A DNA stretch of 64,000 bases from Saprospiraceae bacterium (GCA_019638385.1 JAHBTW010000004.1:246001-310000), one strand, 5' to 3'; shown: positions 1-10,145, counted from the stretch's first letter. Notes: generated by a model not told the origin, from the sequence alone. A program made the numbers and translations.

Positions 1-1158
1 TCCGTTGCGCAGGTTCACGATGCCGGCGCGGGAGTAGAAGTTGGAAATGATGGCCGAGAGGTCCATCGGGAAGGCGTCGGGGCCGGGCAGTTCTTCCATG
101 CGGTTCGACATTTCGCGCAGGGCCTGTGCCCAGCGGGAAGTAGAGTCGGCCAGCAGCAGCACTTTGAGGCCCATGCTGCGGTAGTATTCGGCAATGGTCA
201 TGGCGGTATAAACGGAAGCCTCGCGGGCGGCCACCGGCATGTTAGAGGTATTGGCAATGATAACGGTGCGCTCCATGAGCTTGCGGCCGGGGTGCCAGGG
301 GTCTTCCAATTCCGGGAATTCTTTGAATAATTCCACCACCTCGTTGGCGCGTTCGCCGCAGGCGGCCACAATCACTACATCGGCGTCGGCCTGCCGGGAA
401 ATGGCTTGCTGCAACACGGTTTTGCCGCTGCCGAAAGGGCCGGGTATGAACCCGGTGCCGCCCTCTACGATGGGGTTGAGCGTATCAATGGTGCGCACGC
501 CGGTCTCCAGCAATTTGGACGGGCGCGGTTTTTCCACATAAGCGCGCACGGCCTGCTTCACAGGCCATTCCTGCGACATGGTTACTTTTATTTCCCGACC
601 GGCTTCGCTGGTCAGTACCGCTACCGTATCCTCGACTTTGTACTCCCCGGCAGCCACAATGGATTTCAGGGTGTATGATCCTTCCAATTTGAAAGGCACC
701 ATGATGCGGTGCGGTACGGCGTTTTCGCGCACTTCGCCGAGCCAGTCGCCGGTTTGCACCTGTGCGCCGGGTTCGGCGAGGGGGGTGAATTGCCACAGCC
801 GCTCTTTGTCCAATGCGGCGGTATAGTCGCCTCTTTTGAGGAAGATGCCGTCCATGGTTCCGAGGTCGTGCATGAGGCCGTCGTAGTTGCGCGAGAGGAT
901 ACCGGGGCCGAGGGTGGCTTCGAGGAGGTGGCTTTGAAATGCTACGGGCGTGCCCACTTTCAGCCCGCGCGTACTTTCAAACACCTGTGCATAGGCATGG
1001 CCGGCGCGTATTTTGATCACTTCCGCCATCAGGGGAGTGTCTTTGTGTTGAATGTAGCAGACTTCGTTTTGGGCTACCGGCCCATCCACTTTGATAATGG
1101 CTAAGTTGGCAATAATTCCGGTCACTTTCCCCGTGGAGGGGCTTGCTGTATTGGTCAT
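1..1158 (-). CDS. atpA: V/A-type ATPase catalytic subunit A (3' end beyond window)
   Basis: Nucleotide-binding subunit of the V/A-type rotary ATPase, which couples ATP hydrolysis or synthesis to ion transport across the inner membrane. The first 386 codons are visible and run in frame off the window edge. The N-terminus has the beta-barrel start typical of subunit A, then the non-homologous insertion absent from F-type beta subunits, then the P-loop GPFGSGKT at about residue 240 and the Walker B region VLLLADSTSRW at about residue 330. The start codon overlaps the stop of the upstream DUF2764 gene as ATGA, so translation is probably coupled. The remaining subunits (B, D, I, K) would be expected beyond the left edge. 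The GPFGSGKT P-loop and the insertion separate it from F-type alpha and beta. Confidence 0.95.
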   Translation of the reverse strand, partial: MTNTASPSTGKVTGIIANLAIIKVDGPVAQNEVCYIQHKDTPLMAEVIKIRAGHAYAQVFESTRGLKVGTPVAFQSHLLEATLGPGILSRNYDGLMHDLGTMDGIFLKRGDYTAALDKERLWQFTPLAEPGAQVQTGDWLGEVRENAVPHRIMVPFKLEGSYTLKSIVAAGEYKVEDTVAVLTSEAGREIKVTMSQEWPVKQAVRAYVEKPRPSKLLETGVRTIDTLNPIVEGGTGFIPGPFGSGKTVLQQAISRQADADVVIVAACGERANEVVELFKEFPELEDPWHPGRKLMERTVIIANTSNMPVAAREASVYTAMTIAEYYRSMGLKVLLLADSTSRWAQALREMSNRMEELPGPDAFPMDLSAIISNFYSRAGIVNLRNG

Positions 1159-1982
1159 GATAAAGCAAATTCGCTTGTGAATTGAACACTGTTTTCCAAT
1201 TGTCCGACCATTTGCCGGAAGGCTGCTTCGCCGTCCACTTTATCCAAGGGCGCCCAGCGTTCGAGCAGCATAAGTTTGAGGAGGTATCCCAGCAGCACTT
1301 CCACGGTGAAGTAGTGGAAGGTGTTGCATTGGTCTATATTGTTCCAGCGCATGGTGTCCAAAGCCATTTCGCGTTCGAGCCAGTTGTTGTCTTCCCATTG
1401 CAGGAGGCGTTCGATGTAGGGGTACTCGCCGCTGAGGCCGAAATCGCGGGCATGGCTGCTGCGCACGGCTGCTGTGAGGGGGTAGTCGCCGATGAGTTGG
1501 CCCTCGAAACTGAGTTTGTAGCGCCGCACGGCGAGGCCGGCGAGGAGGTTCCGGAGGTCGCGTTCAAAGGTGTACCAATCGCGAATAAATCCTTCGGTTG
1601 ACTCCAGCACATGATGGCAGTACAGCCAGGTGAGCTGGTTTTTCCAGGTCATGTTGGGAAAGACCGGTTCCTGCGCCTGAAATGCTGCAATGAACCGCTG
1701 CATGTATTCCGGCAGGGCCTCGGGTTCGCGCAGGGCCTCAGCGAGTTCGTCGGGCGCGTAGTGGCCGTTGTCATCCCAAGCTGCTTCTGTTTTTTGCAAA
1801 AGGTTCAGCAGGTTGCGGTTGTCGGCAGGGAGAAAGAGGAATTCGGTGAGCAGGTAGTCGTCGGGGTGCAGGTGGGTTTTGAGTTCTTCGCGAAAAGCAG
1901 CAACAGAAAACGGCGGCTTGGCCTGATCGAGCACGAGGTCGGGCAGGCCGGAGACGAGGTAGTAGTATTGGCGTTTTTCCAT
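1155..1982 (-). CDS. DUF2764 family protein of the V-ATPase operon
   Basis: A 275-residue soluble, mainly helical, acidic protein with no signal peptide. The start MEKRQYYYLVSGLPDL and the placement directly between subunit E and subunit A match DUF2764, a family found within V-type ATPase operons of Bacteroidota and spirochaetes. It sits where subunit C (the d-like subunit) occurs in other V/A operons, so a stalk or assembly role is plausible but is inference. Its stop overlaps the atpA start by four bases. A 75-bp gap containing heptanucleotide repeats separates it from atpE. Confidence 0.85.
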   Translation of the reverse strand: MEKRQYYYLVSGLPDLVLDQAKPPFSVAAFREELKTHLHPDDYLLTEFLFLPADNRNLLNLLQKTEAAWDDNGHYAPDELAEALREPEALPEYMQRFIAAFQAQEPVFPNMTWKNQLTWLYCHHVLESTEGFIRDWYTFERDLRNLLAGLAVRRYKLSFEGQLIGDYPLTAAVRSSHARDFGLSGEYPYIERLLQWEDNNWLEREMALDTMRWNNIDQCNTFHYFTVEVLLGYLLKLMLLERWAPLDKVDGEAAFRQMVGQLENSVQFTSEFALS

Positions 1983-2005
1983 TCAGTCGGTTCCTTGTTT
2001 CATTA

Positions 2006-2071
2006 GTTGTCAGTTATGGGTTGTGGGTTCTGTGTTGGGCCACCCAGGCTCAGTGTTCTATGCTCTATGCC
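2006..2071. repeat. Degenerate heptanucleotide repeat island
   Basis: The gap between atpE and the DUF2764 gene reads in seven-base steps: GTTGTCA, GTTATGG, GTTGTGG, GTTCTGT, GTTGGGC, CACCCAG, GCTCAGT, GTTCTAT, GCTCTAT, GCC. The words GTTGTCA and GCTCTATGC recur in the islands near 54.7 kb and 47.3 kb. The island lies inside an operon and so is presumably transcribed. Confidence 0.7.
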
Positions 2072-2696
2072 TTCCCCCCCCAAACAACAGCCCATCCACC
2101 TGCGGCCGCAGATACATTCTAAAAAACCGCTCAAAGTCCTCTTTGCTGAACGACACCACGAAGCTGCCGTCGGCGGGGCCGATGCGGAAGCCGTCGCTGA
2201 GGCGCTCATCGAAGCGGATGTGTAGTCCTTTAGCGAGGAGTTCGTTGGATTTTCCGGCGATGTAGGCGTCGAGTTGACCGCGTTCTTTTTCGGGGAGGAG
2301 GAGTTGGAGGTCCGGACCGGTTTGGCTGTCGGGTTTCCAGTTGCTCATGGCTGTTTGAATGATCTGTTGCAGGAATGCAGTATCGCTAAGGGCACCCTGG
2401 AGCGGCTCGGAGAGGAGCCGGGCGGCGATGAGGCCGGAGACGCGCTGCTTCAAATCGGCGACGGCCTGCCGTGCAGAGAGGCGTAGTTCTGAGGCGGTGT
2501 TCTCTCTGAGTTGGGCTGCTTCCTGGCGAGCTTCTTCGCGGATGCGTGCGACATCGCGGGTCGCTTCGGCGGTCAGGCGCTCGGCCTCCCGGCGCGCTTC
2601 GTCCAGTATTTGTTCAGCTTCTGTACGGGCGCGCGCTACGCCCTCTGTATAAATACGATCTGTCAATTCGCGGAGTTTCCCCTCCATTGCTGGCAT
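2058..2696 (-). CDS. atpE: V/A-type ATPase subunit E (peripheral stalk)
   Basis: A 212-residue peripheral-stalk protein. Residues about 5-90 form a long charged helix rich in Ala, Arg and Glu with heptad spacing, as expected for the E subunit coiled coil. The C-terminal half is a compact domain ending near EDFERFFRMYLRPQVDGLLF. Length and architecture fit bacterial V-type subunit E. It is the first gene of the leftward ATPase operon, and a promoter lies about 40-70 bp upstream. Codon 4 (MEGKL) is an alternative start. Confidence 0.88.
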   Translation of the reverse strand: MPAMEGKLRELTDRIYTEGVARARTEAEQILDEARREAERLTAEATRDVARIREEARQEAAQLRENTASELRLSARQAVADLKQRVSGLIAARLLSEPLQGALSDTAFLQQIIQTAMSNWKPDSQTGPDLQLLLPEKERGQLDAYIAGKSNELLAKGLHIRFDERLSDGFRIGPADGSFVVSFSKEDFERFFRMYLRPQVDGLLFGGGRHRA

Positions 2697-2734
2697 TTTT
2701 TGTTTGGATGTTAAGGCTAACTTTTATAGCGCGA

Positions 2735-2765
2735 CAAAGGTAACACGGCGAAATTGAATGGTCAA
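2735..2765 (-). promoter_or_regulatory. Promoter of the V-ATPase operon
   Basis: On the minus strand TTG (2765-2763) is followed after 20 bases by TACCTTTG (2742-2735), a full match to the Bacteroidota primary-sigma consensus TTG-N19-21-TAnnTTTG. Transcription would begin near 2728, giving a leader of about 30 nt before atpE. Confidence 0.75.
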
Positions 2766-2879
2766 ATGAGTTTTGTCAATTGAAGGTCGGGGGAAAATCA
2801 CCGGGGCTGAAGAATTATTAGTCTTTTCCCATAGTTTTACCCGCACAATATCGAGTTTGAACCAACAACACAATCGCAT

Positions 2880-3752
2880 ATGGGAAACAACAAAATGCTG
2901 GTGGAAGAGCGCCAGCGCGACATTGGACAGTTTATGGTCGGGCGCCTGTTGCCTTTTCGGCAAAAACGGCAGGTGGGGCCTTTTACTTTCATTGACCACA
3001 TGGGGCCGGCAGAGCTGAAGCCCGGTCAATACATGGATGTGGATCAGCATCCGCACATCGGCCTTTCCACCCTTACTTATTTGTTGGAAGGCTGCATTGA
3101 GCACCGCGACAGCACCGGGGCCGTACAGGTCGTCTCGCCGGGCGATGTGGGTTTCATGAGTTCCGGGAAAGGCGTGACGCACACCGAGCGCACGCCGGCC
3201 TATCTGCGCAATGGCGCAAGCCACTGGATGCACGGCTACCAGGTGTGGGTGGTGCTGCCGAAGGGACTGGAAGAAATGGAACCGAATTTTTCCTTTGTTC
3301 CCAAAAATGAATTGCCCGCCTGGGAGGAAAACGGCCTCCGAATGACCTTGGTAGCCGGAGAGGGGTTTGGCCGTCGGGCGCCGCTCCGGGTGTATTCCCC
3401 ACTGTTTATGGTGGATGTTTTTGCAGAACGAGCAGCCCATTTGGATATTCAGGGCCAACTCAAGGGTGAGATTGCCGTGGTGGTAACGAAGGGTAGGGTA
3501 GTGGAAGGCGAAGAAACCATCGAAGCCGGCCAAATGCTCATTTCAAAAGCGGAAGACACCTGTTGTATCGAGTTGGAACAAGGTACCCGGCTGCTGCTGT
3601 TCGGTGGACCGGCGCTGCCGGAAGAGCGTTTCCTGTACTGGAATTTTGTGTCGTCCAGCAAAGAGCGCCTCGAACAAGCCAAAGCAGACTGGCGCGCGCG
3701 GCGCTTCCCCAAAGTGCCGGGCGATGAGACCTATATTCCGCTGCCGGAATAA
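2880..3752 (+). CDS. Pirin family protein (bicupin)
   Basis: A 290-residue cytoplasmic cupin-fold protein of the pirin family. The N-terminal cupin carries the metal-binding signature HPHIG at about residues 59-63 and the later GVTHTE motif, which supply the three His and one Glu ligands of characterised pirins. A second cupin follows at about residues 170-280. Some pirins act as quercetinases and others as redox sensors or enzyme partners, so the substrate cannot be read from sequence. The gene stands alone, divergent from the ATPase operon and converging on the next gene, whose stop lies two bases after its own. Confidence 0.92.
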   Translation: MGNNKMLVEERQRDIGQFMVGRLLPFRQKRQVGPFTFIDHMGPAELKPGQYMDVDQHPHIGLSTLTYLLEGCIEHRDSTGAVQVVSPGDVGFMSSGKGVTHTERTPAYLRNGASHWMHGYQVWVVLPKGLEEMEPNFSFVPKNELPAWEENGLRMTLVAGEGFGRRAPLRVYSPLFMVDVFAERAAHLDIQGQLKGEIAVVVTKGRVVEGEETIEAGQMLISKAEDTCCIELEQGTRLLLFGGPALPEERFLYWNFVSSSKERLEQAKADWRARRFPKVPGDETYIPLPE

Positions 3753-3754
3753 AT

Positions 3755-5149
3755 TTACATCTGCCCCAGCAGCCAGTCCCGTTCGGTAAGCGGTTCGGTC
3801 GTTTCTATTTTTTGGCGAAGCTTTTCGCGGGCGCTGGGGGCATAAGGACGCAGGCGGAGGAGTTGCTCTGTGAAGCGGATGATGTGCAGGTAGTTTTGCT
3901 CGTGGTAGCTTGTGCGGCGGCGACGCAGTAGGGCGCGGGTGTTTTTGAGGTGAGCAGAGAGAAGGTCGTTTTCCCCGGTTTCATAGTATATTTTCAGTTG
4001 CATAATGCGGGCCGTCATTTGGTGGAAGAAGTCGCGGTAGTCGGCACTTTGCAGGTGGCGCAGGGCAGCGGTGTACTGCTTTCGGGAGTAGGCCAGCCGG
4101 GCGGCGTTGAGGGCGTAGAGGGTGTTTTGGTGTTCGGGAGCGAGTTGTGTTTTGTAATCGTTGACAAAGGCTTCTGCCCAGTCGTACTCGGCGAGGCGCA
4201 GGGCTATGCCGGTGATGTTGTTGTAAGTATAAGGTGTGAGGTAGCCGTGCTCGGTGAGTAGGCTGCTCTCCAAGCCGAGGCGATACAGTTCGAGCGCTTC
4301 CTTGAGGTAGAGCCTGCGCCCGCGGTTGATGTTGCGGATACAGGTGTTGAGGGCCAGCAGGAGCAGATCGCGGAGGTCTTCGGGCGTAAAGCAATGGTAA
4401 TGGCGAAAAATGCTTTCGCGGCATTGCCGAAAGGCTGCATCGTCGTCGGGTTTGATGAGACTGGAGTAGGTGTCGCGATAAACGGCCACGGCCGGCACCC
4501 CGGCGTAGGGCGGTTGTTGCGCCCAGCGCATGGCCTCTTCCACAAAGGCCAGTCGGTAGCCGGTTTCCACCACCTGCTCGTGAGCCAATGCCAGACAAGC
4601 CTGCCGCAGTTTCATGCCGATGAGCGCGCAACTGAGCGCATCGTCCTGTTCCTGTAAGTTTTTGGGACTGAGCCGGTCGCCGCGGGAATCCTGCAAATAC
4701 GCCTCCCGTTCCAACTGAAACTGCGCGAGATAGTATTCGGGCGAGCGCAGGGGCGAGTGCTCCAGTACCTCCCGCGATCGGGGCAAACGCCGCCGGAAAT
4801 GCCGGTCCAATCCACGCTCCCGGTAGGCCGCCAGCAACACAGCTCCTGCATCCAGATGAAAATCGCGCCGCCGCCGCCACACCAACCAGTCTTCCAACAC
4901 ACTCAACAGATAACTGCATCGCAGCCGGTACTCCTGATCGTCAAAAGCTTGTGTCGGAAAAACAGCGCCCCACACCTGCTCGCGATCCGGTTCGGCAGGG
5001 TCTTGGTCTGCCGTCGGAAGCAGGGCTTCAAAGAGCCTGGGCAAGTCTTCGCGCAGGTTGTGGGCAGGCGAGCGGAGCCATCGACGGGCTTCTTCCTGCT
5101 CGGATGGGCTGAATGTGCGGATCAATTCGGGCAGAAGGGCATGCTGCAT
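3755..5149 (-). CDS. Hypothetical helical-repeat protein
   Basis: Not recognised as a named family. It is a 464-residue protein without signal peptide or membrane segment. Leu, Ala, Tyr and Arg are spaced as in TPR-like helical hairpins, most clearly from about residue 290 to 420 (for example TLYALNAARLAYSRKQYTAAL). Charge is high and Cys content low. Scaffolding or protein binding in the cytoplasm is a plausible guess. It is monocistronic and convergent with the pirin gene. The start MQHALLPELI fits the onset of predicted helices. Confidence 0.75.
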   Translation of the reverse strand: MQHALLPELIRTFSPSEQEEARRWLRSPAHNLREDLPRLFEALLPTADQDPAEPDREQVWGAVFPTQAFDDQEYRLRCSYLLSVLEDWLVWRRRRDFHLDAGAVLLAAYRERGLDRHFRRRLPRSREVLEHSPLRSPEYYLAQFQLEREAYLQDSRGDRLSPKNLQEQDDALSCALIGMKLRQACLALAHEQVVETGYRLAFVEEAMRWAQQPPYAGVPAVAVYRDTYSSLIKPDDDAAFRQCRESIFRHYHCFTPEDLRDLLLLALNTCIRNINRGRRLYLKEALELYRLGLESSLLTEHGYLTPYTYNNITGIALRLAEYDWAEAFVNDYKTQLAPEHQNTLYALNAARLAYSRKQYTAALRHLQSADYRDFFHQMTARIMQLKIYYETGENDLLSAHLKNTRALLRRRRTSYHEQNYLHIIRFTEQLLRLRPYAPSAREKLRQKIETTEPLTERDWLLGQM

Positions 5150-5336
5150 TTGTCAAATTTTTCTACAAATAAACAAAGTTGTCATCATCCAAAAAAGTGG
5201 AATATCCTGAAAAAGTTAGGAGGAAACTTCAAAGTTACCTCCTAATTTCTAAATAATAATTCTACAATATCTAAAATTTTCGCTTGGTTTTCGCCGACAA
5301 ACCTTGAACATTTGTACCATCAAAACCTGTCGTGGT

Positions 5337-8300
5337 ATGAAAAAAGCAATTACACTTCCAAACCTCCCGCCTTTTGCCGGTTTCCGGCTCCTTGCCTTTT
5401 GGCTGTTGGCCGCCGCATGGCCTGTTGTTTCATCGGCTCAAAGCCTTGAGGTAAGCCTGCCGGATTACGCCATTTGTCTCGGTTCCAATGTGGTGCTTGC
5501 GCCACAGGTGAGCGGAGGTACGCCGCCTTATACTTATGTCTGGAGTCCGGCGGGGAGTTTGTCCTGCGGGGATTGCGAAAACCCGTTTGCATCGCCTTTG
5601 GCAACGACCGTCTATAGCCTCACCGTAACGGATCAGGGAGGAGAAGAGGCGGTGGCTTCTACCACTGTGCAGGTGGATACTTTGCCGCCGACGATACTGA
5701 ACGTGGAAATATGCGAGGGAGACTGCTTCGTGTTCGGGACAGAAGAGTTATGTACGTCCGGCACTTACGAGTATGTCCTGACCTCTGTTGAGGGCTGCGA
5801 TAGCATGGTAGTGGTGAACCTGACCGTTACACCTGGGATGTCAGCAAGTGTGGTCATTTCCGACACTGCCGTGTGTTTGAATTCATCTATAACGCTCACT
5901 GCAACGCTTGCAGGCAATACAACAGGATGCACTTATCAATGGCAAGTAAGGTCCAATGGAATTAGTGGATGGGCGAATGTAACAGGCGCAACAAATCTGT
6001 CGCTCAACCGGCATTTTGGATGGACGTACCCCCATCCGCCTTTGACTGTGGAGTACCGTTTCATTAGCACCTGCCCCGGCACGGTGTGCAACACCGACAC
6101 CTCCAATATAGTGAGTGTGACGCGATACGGCGACCCGGTGGTCAATATTACACCCCTGTACAATATTGTCTGCATCAATGAGCCGGCCGTTTTGACGGCC
6201 AATTTGACAGGGGGAGCCGGGCACTGTTCTTGGCAATGGAGCAGCAGCCCCAATTATGAAGGCCCATACACCGATATACCCGGCGCTACGAACAATACTT
6301 ATGAACCACCGGCCGATGCCATTGGCGTAATGCATTATTTGGCCCGGGTTTCCTGCTCCGGCCCTGGCTGTGACTCCCCTTTGTTTCCGCCACCTCCTAC
6401 TATTCCAGCCAAGGTAGCTGTCGTGGAACAGGCGCCTTCCCTCATTATTGCCCCGGCGATCAGCCCTGCATGTGCAAGCGACTCCCTCACCCTAACCGCT
6501 ACCACCTTCTACGGAGCAGATTCCTGTATCGTCCAATGGCAAATCGCTACTTCGCCTCAAGGGCCATTTGTAAATATTCCGGGCGCCAACGGGGCTGATT
6601 ACAACCCGCCCACGGACAGCTTGGCCGGCACAAGGTTCTATCGTGCGCAGTATAGCTGCGAAGGCATACCGCCCAACTATAGCCCGCCCAATGTTCGTTT
6701 GGCTATTTCCAACGCTTACAATTTGAGCGCAGGAGAGCAGTTTTGCGTGGACATGGTTGCGTGGGATGAGGTTTGGTATATGAGATTCGTATCATTTGTG
6801 GATTTTGACCCGGCCAAACTAAAATTAATTTCGGCACAGAACTTCGGATTTCCGGGTTTGGCTTTTAATCTGAATTCTGGGTCTCAATCTTATATGCACA
6901 ATCCGGGGCTTTTGTGGGTATTCTGGCCCAATAGTTTATCATCTGTTTTGGGGCCGTTGGTGATTTTTCCTGCCGGTAGCATTATGATGAGCTTATGTTT
7001 TGAAGTGTTGGAAGCCGGTGCGCCGACTTCCATCGGCTTGGGAATACTTCCTGATCAAATCGAGCGTGTTTTCCCGCCTCCGTCTATAAGCAAAACACAT
7101 CCTCAGCGGGGCATTATCACATTTGAGCCAAACTGCTTTTCGGCCACCTCCAACATCATTCCTGTTTATACGCCACCTTCAATTGCTTTAGATACCACGG
7201 ATCAAATGGCATGTATTGGCCAAACCTTAGAGATTCAGGTTTCTGAAATCAACACCACGGAGGCCTGTATGGTACGCTGGCAGAACGCTCCCACCGCCGA
7301 TGGCCCCTGGGCCGATATTCCCGATGCTGAAGGGCCGAGTTATTTGCCGCCGACTCATGCGCTCGATACCACCTACTATCGTGCCACGATGGCCTGTCAG
7401 GTGCTTTGCGGGGTTGATTCTGTTTTGGTTTCCGGGGCGGTAAGGATGATTGTGGTGGAGGAAATGACGGTTACCATAACCGAAGAGCCGCCGCAGTGTC
7501 CGAACAATCGCAGCACGCTGAATGTACAGGTAGGCCCTGCAAGCGGCAATTTCACTTTCACCTGGAGTAACGGCACGGTAAGGCATAGCAACAATGGGCA
7601 ATCGAGCTTGACCAATTTGCCGGCTGGAACCTACTGCGTGACGGTCACCGCCGACAACGGCTGTCTGGAAGCATCGGCATGCTTCACCGCCTCCCAGGCC
7701 CCGGTTGCAATAGCTGTTACAAGTTCCATCACCCAGATACCCTGTACCTCTTCTCCTCAAGCCGGCGGTATTGCCATATTGTCCACAACGGGCGGCACGC
7801 CTCCCTATACCTATAGCTGGAGTAACGGCGCAACTACCGACTTTCTCACCGATCTGCCGGCGGGTTCTTACCAGCTAACGGTTACGGATGCCAACGGATG
7901 CCTCAGGCCTTACAATTACCAAATAGTGGTGTTATTGGCTGCAAATGCCGGCCCCGACAAAGTGATTGACTGCAACAATTCACAAGTGCAATTACAGGGT
8001 AGCTCGCCCCAATTCGGCCCGCATATTACCTACGCCTGGCTCGCACCCGACGGCACGATCATCAGCGATGAACCTGGAATAACGGTAAGCGAAGGCGGCT
8101 TGTACCGGTTCCGGGTCACAGATGCGGATGCCGGGTGCTATTCTGAAGACGAGGTGTTCGTGTCCGATTTCAGCAACATCATCGAAAGCGATTTTCAAAC
8201 GGCGCTGGTAGCCTGCAATACCATACAACTTAGCGGTATTGTGCCGCCTGTTTATTTCGGTCCCATTCATTTTGAGTGGACCACCCCCGATGGCAGCATC

Positions 8301-10145
8301 AGCAGCGGGCCGCATTTCATCGCCACCCAATCCGGCGTATATCAATTGCGAACTACCCTGCCAAACCTCAGTTGCGAATCAACCGTCACCCGCTTTATAG
8401 ATGTAGGCAACGACGAATGCGCCACCATCAGCGGCAGGATAGCCTACGATACCGGTGAAGACTGCATTGCAGACGCCGACGAACTGGGGCTTTCCAGTTG
8501 GGTATTACAAGCAGTGGGCAGCGCGGGCGCATTCCATGCCATATCAGGCGCGAACGGCGATTACCAGTTCCACCTGCCCTTAGGCCAATACACCGTGGCC
8601 GCTATGCCGCCCTCCGCAGCTTGGGAACTCTGCGCGCCTTCTCACCCGGTAGCCCTTACCGCTGCCGGTCAGGTGAGCACGCTTGATATACCTGCCCAGT
8701 TTGTGGCCATTTGCCCGGAACTGGATGTCGTGTTGTCTGCGCCTTTCCTTCGCCGTTGTTTCTCCAGCAAATACTATGTGTCGGTATGCAATCAGGGCAC
8801 AGAAACCGTGCCGGCGCCGGTCGTGTCGCTTACGCTGGATGGCTACTTAGATTACCAGGCTGCTCAAATAGCGCCCGCATCCATTGACAGCCAGACCATC
8901 CATTGGGTATTGCCCGCCCTTGCGCCCAGCCAATGCATGCAGTTTTGGGTGGAGGCCAGGGTCAGTTGCGATGCGGAACTGGGCCAGGCCCACTGCTCCA
9001 TGGTGGTAGCGTGGCCGGATTCGCTGTGTACGCCTGCGGCGACGGGCTGGTCGGGCGCCAATCTCGAGGTGTCGGGGGAATGTACGGATGGAGAGGTGCT
9101 GTTCCGCGTACGCAACACCGGTACGGGCGATCTCACCGACCCCGTGCAATACATCGTCATAGAGGATGTGGTGATGCTCATGCAAATGCCCAACACCATA
9201 GACAATTTGCCGAGCGGCGCGGAGCAGGTTCTTGAATTTCCGGCCAACGGCGCCACCTATATCTTTTCAGTGGAACAAGCGCCGATGCACCCCTTCGGCA
9301 ACCCCGTGACGGTAGCCGTTGAAGGCTGCGGAACCAATGACGCAGGCGGTTTCAGCACCGGTTTCGTGAACCTGCTGCCCCTGCAAACGCCCACGCCGGC
9401 TTCCTTCACGCTATGCATGCCCAACATCGGCGCTTACGACCCCAACGACAAACAAGCCATTCCGGTGGGCTACGGCACGCAGCACTTCATCCACATCGGC
9501 GATCCGCTGTCGTACAAAATCCGATTCCAGAACACGGGCACCGACACGGCCTTCACGGTCATCATTCGCGATACGCTTTCGCCCTGGTTGGACATTACCA
9601 CCCTGCGCCCCGGCCCGTCGAGCCACGCGTACCGCTTGGACATTACCGGCGAGCGGACCCTCGTGTTCACCTTCGACAACATCCTGCTGCCCGACAGCAC
9701 CACCAACTTAGAGTCTTCGCAAGGTTTTGTGGATTTTTTCATCCAAACAGCGGACAGCATTCCGCTGCTGACGCGTATCGAAAACAGCGCCGCCATCTAT
9801 TTCGACTTCAACGAGCCGGTCATCACCAATACGGTTTTTCACACGGTCGGTACAGATTTCTTCGAGCGGACCACGGCCACCTTTTACCCCCCGGCCGTAC
9901 GGCCGCAATGGCGGGTGTTCCCCAACCCGACCCACGATGAGGCCACGCTGGTGCTGGAGGAGGCTGCTGCCGGCGTGAAAACGGCCTGGCTATACGACGC
10001 ATTCGGCCGGCAGGTACTGCGCTTGCCCTTTGAGGGAGACCGCTGTCTGTTGCAATTGGCGGGTATGGCGCCGGGCTGGTATGCGCTGCGCGTGACGGAT
10101 GCGGCGGGGCGGAGTTTGGGAACGGGGCGGGTGGTGCTGCGTTGA
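5337..10145 (+). CDS. Giant T9SS-exported multidomain surface protein
   Basis: A 1602-residue secreted protein. The start at 5337 (MKKAITL) gives a normal signal peptide ending near VVSSAQS; an upstream in-frame start would add a non-signal extension. The region to about residue 460 holds Ig/PKD-like segments with repeated GxTPPYTY and paired Cys. Residues about 460-600 resemble a cohesin-like beta domain. Two SprB-type repeats (TWSNG...LTNLPAGTYCVTV, and GGTPPYTYSWSNGATT with NLPAGSYQLTV-like ends) lie near residues 730-770 and 810-860. A DUF7619-like domain (GAYDPNDK...YKIRFQNTGTDTA) spans about residues 1365-1505. The last ~80 residues, from FPNPTHDEATLVL, form a type A T9SS sorting domain. 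A cell-surface adhesin is likely; its ligand is unknown. Confidence 0.9.
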   Translation: MKKAITLPNLPPFAGFRLLAFWLLAAAWPVVSSAQSLEVSLPDYAICLGSNVVLAPQVSGGTPPYTYVWSPAGSLSCGDCENPFASPLATTVYSLTVTDQGGEEAVASTTVQVDTLPPTILNVEICEGDCFVFGTEELCTSGTYEYVLTSVEGCDSMVVVNLTVTPGMSASVVISDTAVCLNSSITLTATLAGNTTGCTYQWQVRSNGISGWANVTGATNLSLNRHFGWTYPHPPLTVEYRFISTCPGTVCNTDTSNIVSVTRYGDPVVNITPLYNIVCINEPAVLTANLTGGAGHCSWQWSSSPNYEGPYTDIPGATNNTYEPPADAIGVMHYLARVSCSGPGCDSPLFPPPPTIPAKVAVVEQAPSLIIAPAISPACASDSLTLTATTFYGADSCIVQWQIATSPQGPFVNIPGANGADYNPPTDSLAGTRFYRAQYSCEGIPPNYSPPNVRLAISNAYNLSAGEQFCVDMVAWDEVWYMRFVSFVDFDPAKLKLISAQNFGFPGLAFNLNSGSQSYMHNPGLLWVFWPNSLSSVLGPLVIFPAGSIMMSLCFEVLEAGAPTSIGLGILPDQIERVFPPPSISKTHPQRGIITFEPNCFSATSNIIPVYTPPSIALDTTDQMACIGQTLEIQVSEINTTEACMVRWQNAPTADGPWADIPDAEGPSYLPPTHALDTTYYRATMACQVLCGVDSVLVSGAVRMIVVEEMTVTITEEPPQCPNNRSTLNVQVGPASGNFTFTWSNGTVRHSNNGQSSLTNLPAGTYCVTVTADNGCLEASACFTASQAPVAIAVTSSITQIPCTSSPQAGGIAILSTTGGTPPYTYSWSNGATTDFLTDLPAGSYQLTVTDANGCLRPYNYQIVVLLAANAGPDKVIDCNNSQVQLQGSSPQFGPHITYAWLAPDGTIISDEPGITVSEGGLYRFRVTDADAGCYSEDEVFVSDFSNIIESDFQTALVACNTIQLSGIVPPVYFGPIHFEWTTPDGSISSGPHFIATQSGVYQLRTTLPNLSCESTVTRFIDVGNDECATISGRIAYDTGEDCIADADELGLSSWVLQAVGSAGAFHAISGANGDYQFHLPLGQYTVAAMPPSAAWELCAPSHPVALTAAGQVSTLDIPAQFVAICPELDVVLSAPFLRRCFSSKYYVSVCNQGTETVPAPVVSLTLDGYLDYQAAQIAPASIDSQTIHWVLPALAPSQCMQFWVEARVSCDAELGQAHCSMVVAWPDSLCTPAATGWSGANLEVSGECTDGEVLFRVRNTGTGDLTDPVQYIVIEDVVMLMQMPNTIDNLPSGAEQVLEFPANGATYIFSVEQAPMHPFGNPVTVAVEGCGTNDAGGFSTGFVNLLPLQTPTPASFTLCMPNIGAYDPNDKQAIPVGYGTQHFIHIGDPLSYKIRFQNTGTDTAFTVIIRDTLSPWLDITTLRPGPSSHAYRLDITGERTLVFTFDNILLPDSTTNLESSQGFVDFFIQTADSIPLLTRIENSAAIYFDFNEPVITNTVFHTVGTDFFERTTATFYPPAVRPQWRVFPNPTHDEATLVLEEAAAGVKTAWLYDAFGRQVLRLPFEGDRCLLQLAGMAPGWYALRVTDAAGRSLGTGRVVLR

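Noticed and set aside
2006..2071. Small coding frame within the heptamer island
   Set aside because: Seven-base periodicity is incompatible with codon structure and no start or family signal exists.
3981..4919. 312-codon frame overlapping the hypothetical gene at 3755-5149 in another minus frame
   Set aside because: Arg/Ala/Pro-rich translation typical of an out-of-frame shadow in GC-rich DNA; the longer frame has coherent helical repeats.
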